Below, piece by piece: positions 1 to 4,997 of a stretch of 37,825 nt of DNA. The stretch comes from a virus. Numbering within the stretch: position 1 is the first letter of the stretch; each line of letters opens with the position of its first letter. The stretch spans positions 1 through 37,825 of IMG/VR virus record IMGVR_UViG_3300037070_002295; one strand, written 5' to 3'. Both the position numbers and the translations under genes were made by a program. The notes beneath the pieces are model-generated. The model saw only the letters and a program-made list of their open reading frames with translations, had not been told where the DNA came from and did no database searches.

Positions 1-702
1 CTTCACGGTGCTGCTGGTGATGCCGGAGAGGGTCTCGGCAACGTCGGCGATCCGCTTGAACTCGGCCGGGCTGACAGGCTCGGTTGCGAGCCTCAGTGCG
101 ATCGTTTCGAGCAGATCCAGCAGACCGGGGACCGACACGGGAACCGTCATGTCCTCGCTGACCGGACCAGTGTTGCCGTGCTCCTCGTCTGCCGGGGTCT
201 CGGTGGCCTTGTCCTCAGGAGTGAACTTCCCACCCTTGAAGCACGAGGCAACCGCCCGACGGATCTTCGGAGCGGTGGCCTTCGGGTCACGGATGACCCG
301 CGAGATACGGGGGTCGTTCGCCTTGCTGACGAGACGGCCCCACGTCTGCGCGTCCTTGCCGTCAGTCTCGACGCCGAGGGAGAGCGACTTGCCGCACAGT
401 TCCCACCGCGACACGGTGGACTTGGACGCGGCCACTCCGTCGCGGTTCGGGAACAGAGCGCCGAACTGGGCGCCTGACTCGTACCGCTGACCCTTCCCGA
501 TCAAGCCAGCCTCACGGACCGCCCACGTTGCCTTGCTCGCCGCGATCACGAACGTGTCGTCCGTGGCCCGGTTCTGCGAGTGCGCCAGCACGGCCTCGTC
601 GATCAGCGCCAGCACCTCAGGAGAGGCAACGGCAACCGCGTTGGTCGTGTCGACAGCAACCGCGTTGGTCGTGTCGACAGTCTCGTTCTTGTTCTCACTC
701 AT
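1..702 (-). CDS. Leftward protein of unknown function, 3' end outside window
   Basis: An open frame starts at the complement of 700-702 and stays open for 234 codons to the window edge, so its C-terminus is missing. The start is supported by a GGAAGGA ribosome site just upstream. The N-terminus carries an exact duplication of the eight residues VDTTNAVA (about residues 9-24). A segment near residues 92-106 (SKSTVSRWELCGKSL) looks like the recognition half of a helix-turn-helix, followed by a charged region and a Glu/Asp/Thr-rich linker. That makes a DNA-binding or regulatory role possible, but I do not recognise the family. It is transcribed away from the structural operon and separated from it by about 500 non-coding bases, as expected for an early or regulatory gene at the other end of the genome map. 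Confidence 0.75.
   Translation of the reverse strand, partial: MSENKNETVDTTNAVAVDTTNAVAVASPEVLALIDEAVLAHSQNRATDDTFVIAASKATWAVREAGLIGKGQRYESGAQFGALFPNRDGVAASKSTVSRWELCGKSLSLGVETDGKDAQTWGRLVSKANDPRISRVIRDPKATAPKIRRAVASCFKGGKFTPEDKATETPADEEHGNTGPVSEDMTVPVSVPGLLDLLETIALRLATEPVSPAEFKRIADVAETLSGITSSTVK
631..678 (-). repeat. 24-base tandem duplication inside the leftward gene
   Basis: Two adjacent 24-base units (631-654 and 655-678) differ at one base and encode VDTTNAVA twice in frame near the N-terminus of the leftward protein. The near-identity at the DNA level points to a recent duplication, probably by slippage. Confidence 0.9.
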
Positions 703-1210
703 GGTTCTGTCCTTCCGCCGTGCTCCACCGCGTCGACGTGCGCCGACAGTGAACGGAGAGTCACGGCTAGGTGATGCGACGAGTCCACTCACGGATGCCT
801 AGCCCACAACCTCGACCATGGCTCACCCGGCGACTCTCCACCCTTTTTCACTTCTGCCACCCGGCCTACCTTGCGGCTTGGTCCGGGGAGCGCGTGCGGT
901 GGAGAGACCAGAGTGGCACGGCTCGGGCAGGTTGCGCAACTCGTGCAACTCATCGGGTGACGGCTGACCGGTTTCGCAGCGAAACCCACCCCACCCCCCG
1001 CCCTCCCCCCAGGCGGTGTCCCCGCACAACGTTGCCCAGCGACCCAGTTGGCCACAATTTTGGGTTGGAATTCCGATTCTGGTTTCGGAATCAGACGATC
1101 TGAGCGCCTAGGAGGGCCCCAGACCACCCCACATGCCCTGTGGACCCCGTAAAGAGGCCTGCGCGGTGGTTTTGGAGGGCTCGTGGGGTGTTGTGGGGCA
1201 GGATCACCTC
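703..1210. other. Non-coding inter-operon region
   Basis: About 500 bases with no convincing gene; the open frames here are Arg/Pro-rich with no ribosome sites. Visible structure: a 7-base inverted repeat GGCTAGG/CCTAGCC (765-771 and 798-804), the first copy of the recurring 15-base palindrome (971-985), and a 6-base inverted repeat TTCCGA/TCGGAA (1071-1076 and 1085-1090) in a locally AT-richer patch. The region separates leftward and rightward transcription, so promoters for both are expected here, but I cannot place one confidently. Confidence 0.6.
971..985 (+). promoter_or_regulatory. Recurring palindrome GTTTCGCWGCGAAAC, copy 1
   Basis: GTTTCGCAGCGAAAC: perfect 7-base arms around a central A, preceded by CG as in every other copy. 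It lies in the inter-operon region. Likely a protein-binding operator; the binding protein is unknown. Confidence 0.7.
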
Positions 1211-1318
1211 ATGGATATGGGGTGGGTGGGTGCGGTGGCGGTGTTTGGGTTGGGTTTGACGGTCTGGGTGGTGGGTTTCGCGGTGGTGGGGTGGTTGTGT
1301 CACCGAGGTGAGGGCTGA
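1211..1318 (+). CDS. 35-residue single-pass membrane protein
   Basis: An ATG at 1211 opens a 35-residue frame (MDMGWVGAVAVF...) that is almost entirely one hydrophobic helix (about residues 5-29), followed by a short His/Arg/Glu tail. An AGGA stretch about 9 bases upstream is a modest ribosome site. The base use is odd: this stretch is G/T-rich (GGT, GTG, TTG codons), while neighbouring genes use C-ending codons. Either it was acquired separately or it is not coding. It ends just before the palindromic control region at 1332. Function unknown. Confidence 0.4.
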   Translation: MDMGWVGAVAVFGLGLTVWVVGFAVVGWLCHRGEG

Positions 1319-1331
1319 GACACCCCGAACT

Positions 1332-1384
1332 GTTATACGGATGGGCGTGTCCCACCGTATAACGTATAGCGAACGTGATACGGT
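1332..1384 (+). promoter_or_regulatory. Palindromic operator and probable leaderless promoter
   Basis: GTTATACGG (1332-1340) is mirrored by CCGTATAAC (1355-1363). Inside it TGGG (1342-1345) is mirrored by CCCA (1351-1354), giving a nearly continuous 13-base-pair stem with one unpaired A. A further half-site, GTGATACGG (1376-1384), sits downstream in the same orientation as the first arm. TACGGT (1379-1384) matches the TANNNT -10 pattern and lies 7 bases before the ATG at 1392, which has no ribosome site, so transcription may start at the codon itself. No good -35 is visible. The arrangement fits a repressible promoter for the packaging operon. Confidence 0.55.
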
Positions 1385-1391
1385 CCCCTGT

Positions 1392-1733
1392 ATGGACCTC
1401 CCTGACGGCGTCGACCCCGCCACCGTGCGGATCATCGGCCAGACGATGCGCTACCCGGCCTCGCTAAGGCGGGGAAACCCGACACTGTGGGAGCGGGCGA
1501 TGATGATGCAGCGCGAGACCCTCACCCGCAGGCTCGAACTCGACGACATGGTGCCCATCAGCGACATCCACGTCGAAGCCCGCTACAGCAAGCGGGTCGA
1601 ACTCGACGAAAGACCCGACTGGGCCGGTGAGAACTACGAGCCGCCGTGGCACGAGGAGGTCGAGTGCGCCGCAGACGACCCCGAGATGAGCCTGCTCCAC
1701 GTGATCATGGAGGTGACCTGTGCCCCGCGGTGA
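1392..1733 (+). CDS. Hypothetical protein, first gene of the packaging operon
   Basis: 113 residues starting MDLPDGVDPATVRI. An in-frame start at 1308 would place the palindromic control region inside the gene, so ATG 1392 is preferred. There is no ribosome site, and a TANNNT box lies 7 bases upstream, suggesting leaderless translation. The protein is acidic and rich in Trp and Glu towards the C-terminus (WAGENYEPPWHEEVE). A helical segment around residues 30-55 includes three consecutive Met. No recognised domain. It overlaps the next gene by 14 bases, so it is the head of a tightly coupled operon. Confidence 0.75.
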   Translation: MDLPDGVDPATVRIIGQTMRYPASLRRGNPTLWERAMMMQRETLTRRLELDDMVPISDIHVEARYSKRVELDERPDWAGENYEPPWHEEVECAADDPEMSLLHVIMEVTCAPR

Positions 1734-1911
1734 ACCACGCCAACTCGTCGCCTTCCGGCTCTCCGCGAACGGCAAAGGGTGGCTCGACGACCTCGTCGCC
1801 GTCCACGGAGCCACAGACCGCACCGATGCGTTCCGGGCCGTCATGGCCGTCGCCAAGAACCACGAGAACGAAGTCAAAGCCCTGATCAAACAGAACAAGG
1901 AGCAGAGATGA
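1720..1911 (+). CDS. Ribbon-helix-helix (CopG/Arc-like) DNA-binding protein
   Basis: 63 residues with a GTG start behind GGAGGTG. The layout fits a ribbon-helix-helix protein: a short beta strand (QLVAFRLS, residues 8-15), a first helix (NGKGWLDDLVAVHG) and a second helix (TDRTDAFRAVMAVAKNH), then a basic tail. These proteins bind DNA as dimers through the paired strands and usually repress transcription. It is the second gene after the palindromic control region at 1332-1384, so autoregulation at that site is a natural guess. It ends in an ATGA overlap with the next gene. Confidence 0.7.
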   Translation: MPRGEPRQLVAFRLSANGKGWLDDLVAVHGATDRTDAFRAVMAVAKNHENEVKALIKQNKEQR

Positions 1912-2189
1912 CCCAACTCACCGAAGCCGACTACAACATCGACATGGAAGTACTGATGGCCACCCTCGGCATCGACCCCGGCACCGTGCAGGCCAACACC
2001 ACCACCCTCCAGTTCCTCGACGGCAAAGCCGTCCTGTCCTACACCTGCATCCGCGCCATCCCCACCCGCGCACTCGCCGTCGCCATGCTCCGCTCCGCCA
2101 CCACCACCGAAGACGACACCGAACCAGAGCCAGCCAAGGAGCCACGCAAGCGCACCACCAAGAAGACCGTCACAAGGGACGAGAAGTGA
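1908..2189 (+). CDS. Hypothetical protein with basic C-terminal tail
   Basis: 93 residues; ATG 1908 overlaps the previous stop by four bases and has AAGGAGC upstream. The first 65 residues look folded (LTEADYNIDMEVLMATLGIDPG...). The tail is disordered: an acidic stretch (TTEDDTEPEPAKE) followed by a Lys/Arg/Thr-rich end. The tail could contact nucleic acid or another protein. No family recognised. Confidence 0.75.
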   Translation: MTQLTEADYNIDMEVLMATLGIDPGTVQANTTTLQFLDGKAVLSYTCIRAIPTRALAVAMLRSATTTEDDTEPEPAKEPRKRTTKKTVTRDEK

Positions 2190-2581
2190 CCTACCAGCCC
2201 CCCACCACCGACGAGATCACCCGAGTCGCCGAATACTGGCGGCGCGTCGAACTACTGAACTGCGAACACCGAGTCGGCTTCACGTTCACCGGGGAGTCCG
2301 AGAAGGCGGTGTGCTCCGACTGCCACCAGCCGCTCAACTTCCTCACTGACATCCAGTTGGAGCAGCGAAGACTGAAGCCCGAGGACCCCACCGTCCGCGA
2401 GAAACTCCTCGCCCAGATGAAACGAGGCGGAGTCTGCTTCGAGGTCGACGGCGAATGGTACGACGCGCGGTTCCTCGCCTACCGGCTCCCCGGCTGGAAC
2501 GGAAACCCCGCCGACAGTGAGATCGCCGTCATGAAGGTGACCGACGTGGAACTGCTGCTCCGGGCCACAGACTCGCGGTGA
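2186..2581 (+). CDS. Hypothetical protein with possible zinc-binding CxH...CxxC
   Basis: 131 residues; GTG 2186 overlaps the previous stop. Cys26, His28 and a CSDC motif with a following His (about residues 43-47) could form a small zinc site. The rest is mixed alpha/beta with a late Trp/Tyr-rich segment (FEVDGEWYDARFLAYRLPGW). No family recognised. The neighbouring genes also encode small Cys/His proteins. The gene ends just before the parS site. Confidence 0.75.
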   Translation: MTYQPPTTDEITRVAEYWRRVELLNCEHRVGFTFTGESEKAVCSDCHQPLNFLTDIQLEQRRLKPEDPTVREKLLAQMKRGGVCFEVDGEWYDARFLAYRLPGWNGNPADSEIAVMKVTDVELLLRATDSR

Positions 2582-2590
2582 GTGAGACGA

Positions 2591-2606
2591 TGTTTCACGT
2601 GAAACA
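2591..2606. promoter_or_regulatory. parS: Perfect bacterial parS (ParB-binding) site
   Basis: TGTTTCACGTGAAACA is a full 16-base palindrome identical to the consensus centromere site bound by chromosomal ParB/Spo0J, which is nearly invariant across bacteria. It lies between the stop of the upstream gene and the ribosome site of the next. If the next gene starts at GTG 2578 instead, parS would be coding (MFHVKH). No parA or parB is in this window, so host ParB or a phage ParB outside the window would have to act on it. Confidence 0.85.
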
Positions 2607-2622
2607 TCGAGAGGAGGAGACC

Positions 2623-2799
2623 ATGAAGCAGATCGAGGTGAAGGTGACCACCGTTCCCTCCCCCCGTGACGGAGCCGGTGGCACCACCCTGCTCATCGAG
2701 TGCTCCGCCTGCGGCCCCGTCTCCGTCGGCCGCGACCCCGGAGCCGGAATCGCCCACCTCCTCAACGTCCACCGGCTCACCCCCAAGGTGCACCAGTGA
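2623..2799 (+). CDS. Small protein with CxxC...HxxxxH zinc-finger-like motif
   Basis: 58 residues from ATG 2623, chosen because of the strong GAGGAGGAG ribosome site. Two earlier in-frame starts exist. GTG 2578 overlaps the upstream stop by four bases, as other genes here do, and would add 15 residues that include the parS-encoded MFHVKH. ATG 2590 lies between. After a short beta-rich start, CSAC and HLLNVH (about residues 29-52) form a C2H2-like pattern. Such proteins usually bind nucleic acid or a partner protein. Family unknown. Confidence 0.7.
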   Translation: MKQIEVKVTTVPSPRDGAGGTTLLIECSACGPVSVGRDPGAGIAHLLNVHRLTPKVHQ

Positions 2800-2906
2800 T
2801 GGACGCATACCGGGCGCTGACGATCATCGGGCCGGTGGTCGGCCTCATCGGGGCGGTAGCCCTGCTCGTCATCTCGTGGATCGAGCGGCCATGGAGGAAG
2901 CGATGA
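2799..2906 (+). CDS. 35-residue single-pass membrane protein
   Basis: MDAYRALTIIGPVVGLIGAV... has one clear membrane helix (about residues 8-28) and a basic end (RPWRKR), which predicts the C-terminus on the cytoplasmic side. Its ATG shares one base with the previous stop (TGATG). Function unknown; it is paired with another tiny membrane protein directly downstream. Confidence 0.65.
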   Translation: MDAYRALTIIGPVVGLIGAVALLVISWIERPWRKR

Positions 2907-2989
2907 GCGCCAACACCAGAGCCATCCTGTTCGCGTTCGTCGTCGGCCTGCTCATCTACATCGCCTACCTGATCGCGGTGTTCGGGTGA
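2903..2989 (+). CDS. 28-residue membrane peptide
   Basis: MSANTRAILFAFVVGLLIYI... is essentially a single membrane helix. It overlaps the previous gene by four bases (ATGA), with GGAGGAAG as the ribosome site. The tight coupling and the hydrophobic pattern support a real gene despite its size. Two consecutive membrane micro-proteins in a packaging operon are unusual. Confidence 0.6.
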   Translation: MSANTRAILFAFVVGLLIYIAYLIAVFG

Positions 2990-3126
2990 GCGAACCGGGC
3001 GACCTGATCGCCATCTACACGACACAGGGTGGCCCTGTCGGTGGCGGCTGGTACACGCCGTCCGAGACCTTCTACTGGGGCTGCGACCCCTACGTCCCGT
3101 CCAACATCGTCCTAGGAGAGAACTGA
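2986..3126 (+). CDS. 46-residue hypothetical protein
   Basis: GTG 2986 overlaps the previous stop (GTGA) and the frame ends at 3126, overlapping the next ATG by one base. The peptide starts VSEPGDLIAIYTTQGG and is rich in Gly, Tyr and Trp with a single Cys. No ribosome site is seen, so translation would be coupled. No family recognised. Confidence 0.6.
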   Translation: MSEPGDLIAIYTTQGGPVGGGWYTPSETFYWGCDPYVPSNIVLGEN

Positions 3127-3227
3127 TGCCCGACCACATCTGCACACCCTGCATCGAAGACGACCACAAGAACTGCACCCACGGCTGGTGCATCTGCCAG
3201 CACGAGGAGCGAGAGGTGAAGCGCTGA
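3126..3227 (+). CDS. 33-residue Cys/His-rich micro-protein
   Basis: MPDHICTPCIEDDHKNCTHG... contains CxxC, a third Cys, CxC and several His within 33 residues, enough ligands for one or two zinc ions. The ribosome site AGGAGA precedes it, and it overlaps both neighbours by one base. Similar short Cys-rich proteins are common in actinophage genomes; their roles are unknown. Confidence 0.65.
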   Translation: MPDHICTPCIEDDHKNCTHGWCICQHEEREVKR

Positions 3228-3445
3228 TGGCATCCAGCACCATGTGGTGGAAGGACGGCGACTCCGAACACGTCACCCCCTACAAGGCCAAGACCAAGGC
3301 ACTCGAACTCTGCACCCTCTGCGGGCAGGCCTTCGAGGTCCACGGCAAGGTCGGTGCCACCCTCGTCCACCCCGGCGACACCATCGTGTCCAAGGACGGC
3401 GGCGACATCGAGGTCGTCCGACCAGATCCCTTCGCGCAGTCGTGA
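3227..3445 (+). CDS. 72-residue hypothetical protein with one CxxC
   Basis: ATG 3227 overlaps the previous stop by one base. The protein starts MASSTMWWKDGDSEHV, has a single CTLC motif (about residues 29-32) and ends in a beta-rich region. It overlaps the nuclease gene downstream by four bases. No family recognised. A single CxxC would need a second protein chain to complete a zinc site. Confidence 0.7.
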   Translation: MASSTMWWKDGDSEHVTPYKAKTKALELCTLCGQAFEVHGKVGATLVHPGDTIVSKDGGDIEVVRPDPFAQS

Positions 3446-3804
3446 GCGACCGGCAGGTGTGGTACAACGCCCAAACCGAAGCCGACTTCCAGAAGAAGAT
3501 CACCGACCTCGCCTCCCTGCTCAACCTGAAGTGGCACCACGAGACCGACAGCCGCAAGTCACCCAAGGGCTGGCCCGACCTCGTCATCAGCGGACCCGAA
3601 CACGTGCTGTTCGTCGAACTGAAGTCCGAGAAAGGCCGCGTCACCGCCGAACAGGCCGAATGGCTCGACGCCCTCGACCGCGCCGGAGGCAACGTCTACG
3701 TGTGGCGACCCTCCATGTGGGACGACATCGAGAAGACCCTGCGCCGACTCGCCCAAGCCAAAGGACCCGGCCAGTACACCGGACGCTGGCACATCAACAG
3801 GTAG
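3442..3804 (+). CDS. VRR-NUC family nuclease
   Basis: 120 residues, the size of a stand-alone VRR-NUC domain of the PD-(D/E)xK superfamily. The conserved signature is in order: basic SPKGWPDLVI with the catalytic Asp (about residue 46), FVELK with the Glu-x-Lys pair (about 58-60), then GRVTAEQAEWLDAL and a final GGNVYVWRP strand. Such enzymes cut branched or structured DNA. GTG 3442 overlaps the previous stop, with no separate ribosome site. Its place directly before the small terminase is where many phages carry an HNH nuclease needed for packaging, so a role in processing DNA for packaging is inferred. Confidence 0.85.
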   Translation: MSDRQVWYNAQTEADFQKKITDLASLLNLKWHHETDSRKSPKGWPDLVISGPEHVLFVELKSEKGRVTAEQAEWLDALDRAGGNVYVWRPSMWDDIEKTLRRLAQAKGPGQYTGRWHINR

Positions 3805-3807
3805 TCT
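3802..3807 (+). promoter_or_regulatory. Possible leaderless -10 box for the small terminase
   Basis: TAGTCT ends 6 bases before ATG 3814, and no ribosome site precedes that ATG. The TAG is also the stop codon of the nuclease gene. Spacing and pattern match actinobacterial leaderless promoters (TANNNT, 6-8 bases, ATG). No clear -35. Confidence 0.4.
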
Positions 3808-3813
3808 TCGCGC

Positions 3814-4362
3814 ATGGCGATCCAGCAGAACTCCACACACCCCGCCGGGGTCAGCGGTGACAGAACCGGTGCACTGACCACCGCCCAGTACCGCAAGGCC
3901 GACGCCGCCCTCGCCCTGCGCCAGAAGCAGGTCTCATGGGCCGAAGTCGCCGAGACCCTCGGCTACCCCACCCCGCGCCACGCCCTCATCGCCGTCGAGA
4001 AAGCACTCCAGCGGGGGCTACAGGCCGACGAGTCCAAAGAGTTCATGCGGATGCTCGCAGGCCAGAAACTCGAAGAACTCCTCTACGCCGTCTGGGACAA
4101 GGCCACCGACCAAGAGCGCGAAGACCAAGCCGTGTTCGTCCGCTCCGCCCGCGAGATCCTCGCCGACCACGCCAAACTGCTCGGCTACCTCTCCCCCGCC
4201 GAAGTCTCCATCTACAACCCGCTGGAGTCCGAGATCGAGCAACTCGTCGGCAAGTTCATCGCCAAGGGCGCACCCGAGATCGAGACCGGCGACATCTTCG
4301 AGATGGAACCCGACGACGACGGGGTTTACCGCGAGAAACTCCCCAGCCCGGACGACTTCTGA
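3814..4362 (+). CDS. terS: Terminase small subunit (probable)
   Basis: 182 residues. A helix-turn-helix is visible around residues 30-68 (RQKQVSWAEVAETLGYPTPRHALIAVEKALQ), followed by helical oligomerisation segments and a conserved-looking KLLGYLSPAEVSIYNP. The acidic C-terminal tail (EMEPDDDGV) would contact the large subunit. Small subunits form rings that recognise the packaging site and regulate the motor. Position supports the call: it follows a nuclease and precedes the large terminase by two small genes. The ATG at 3814 lacks a ribosome site and may be leaderless. Confidence 0.75.
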   Translation: MAIQQNSTHPAGVSGDRTGALTTAQYRKADAALALRQKQVSWAEVAETLGYPTPRHALIAVEKALQRGLQADESKEFMRMLAGQKLEELLYAVWDKATDQEREDQAVFVRSAREILADHAKLLGYLSPAEVSIYNPLESEIEQLVGKFIAKGAPEIETGDIFEMEPDDDGVYREKLPSPDDF

Positions 4363-4532
4363 TGGACGTGCTCATCTGGGCGGTCGAGTGCTTCGCCCTG
4401 CTGTGCATCTTCACCGGCCTGATGGCCCTCGCCATGCGCGAACCCACCGGTCACCACCACTACTGCTTCGCCGGACGCACCCGGATCTGGCTGCGCGGCG
4501 ACAACCACTGCCCCATCTGCGGGAGGTACTGA
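4362..4532 (+). CDS. 56-residue membrane protein with Cys/His tail
   Basis: One N-terminal membrane helix (about residues 4-25, LIWAVECFALLCIFTGLMAL) is followed by a soluble part with HHHYC and CPIC, a likely zinc knuckle. One-base overlap with the small terminase and with the next gene. Function unknown. Confidence 0.65.
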   Translation: MDVLIWAVECFALLCIFTGLMALAMREPTGHHHYCFAGRTRIWLRGDNHCPICGRY

Positions 4533-4822
4533 TGCCGTTCCGGCTCAACGAGTTCCGCACCACCATCAAGTTCGTCACCTTCGCCCAGATGCCCACCCTG
4601 ATCTACCGGGCCTGCCTGTCCACCGGCACCGTCTCCAACACCCGCTATATCCAAGAGGCCATCTGCGAGAAACTCGCCCGCGACGGCATCGAGCCAGTCG
4701 AGTCCCTGAAGGCCAAACTCCCACCGTCCCGCACCAACGCCGCCACCCTGTTCGACGGCACCCGCAAGGCCGTCAATGGAAAGAACTACGTGGCCTCTAA
4801 GAACATCGAGGAGGTCAAGTGA
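4532..4822 (+). CDS. Ribbon-helix-helix-like protein
   Basis: 96 residues behind a GGGAGG ribosome site. The middle (TLIYRACLSTGTVSNTRYIQEAICEKLARDGIE, about residues 24-57) resembles the two helices of a ribbon-helix-helix DNA-binding fold, and the C-terminal third is basic. It may be a second regulator in this operon or a DNA-binding packaging accessory. The fold call is tentative: the strand-forming segment is less regular than in the 1720 protein. Confidence 0.6.
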   Translation: MPFRLNEFRTTIKFVTFAQMPTLIYRACLSTGTVSNTRYIQEAICEKLARDGIEPVESLKAKLPPSRTNAATLFDGTRKAVNGKNYVASKNIEEVK

Positions 4823-4832
4823 CTAAAGTTGC

Positions 4833-4838
4833 TAGACT
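4833..4838 (+). promoter_or_regulatory. Possible leaderless -10 box before the zinc-ribbon gene
   Basis: TAGACT lies 6 bases before ATG 4845, the same distance as TAGTCT from the small terminase ATG. The ATG has no ribosome site. Both starts share the TAGNCT-6-ATGGC arrangement. Confidence 0.4.
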
Positions 4839-4844
4839 TGCCTC

Positions 4845-4997
4845 ATGGCCAAGGTGCGTTGGTCCCAGCGATGCGCCGGTCCGTGCCGCGTCTGGCTGCG
4901 GGTCGGCCAACAGGCCGTCCGCATCCACGGCGGATGGTGGTGCCCCGAATGCGCCATGAAGCACCGAGCCTCCTGCCGGGTGGCGGAGCGGGTCTAG
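4845..4997 (+). CDS. 50-residue zinc-ribbon-like protein
   Basis: MAKVRWSQRCAGPCRVWLRV... contains CxxxC (Cys10, Cys14) and CPEC (Cys33, Cys36), a standard spacing for a four-Cys zinc ribbon, plus many Arg. It overlaps the start of the large terminase by 49 bases in another frame. The cysteine pattern makes chance unlikely. Nucleic-acid binding is inferred from the ribbon and the basic character. Confidence 0.65.
   Translation: MAKVRWSQRCAGPCRVWLRVGQQAVRIHGGWWCPECAMKHRASCRVAERV

Noticed and set aside
1071-1090. Inverted repeat TTCCGA/TCGGAA as a possible attachment core
   Set aside because: No integrase or tRNA fragment nearby; too short to support an attachment site.
789-1127. Possible leftward or rightward genes in the left inter-operon region
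   Set aside because: Translations are Arg/Pro/Gly-rich without ribosome sites, and they would cover palindrome copy 1.
1277-1286. GTTTCGCGG, a partial match to the recurring palindrome
   Set aside because: Only the left arm is present; the right arm GCGAAAC is missing and it lies in a predicted small gene.
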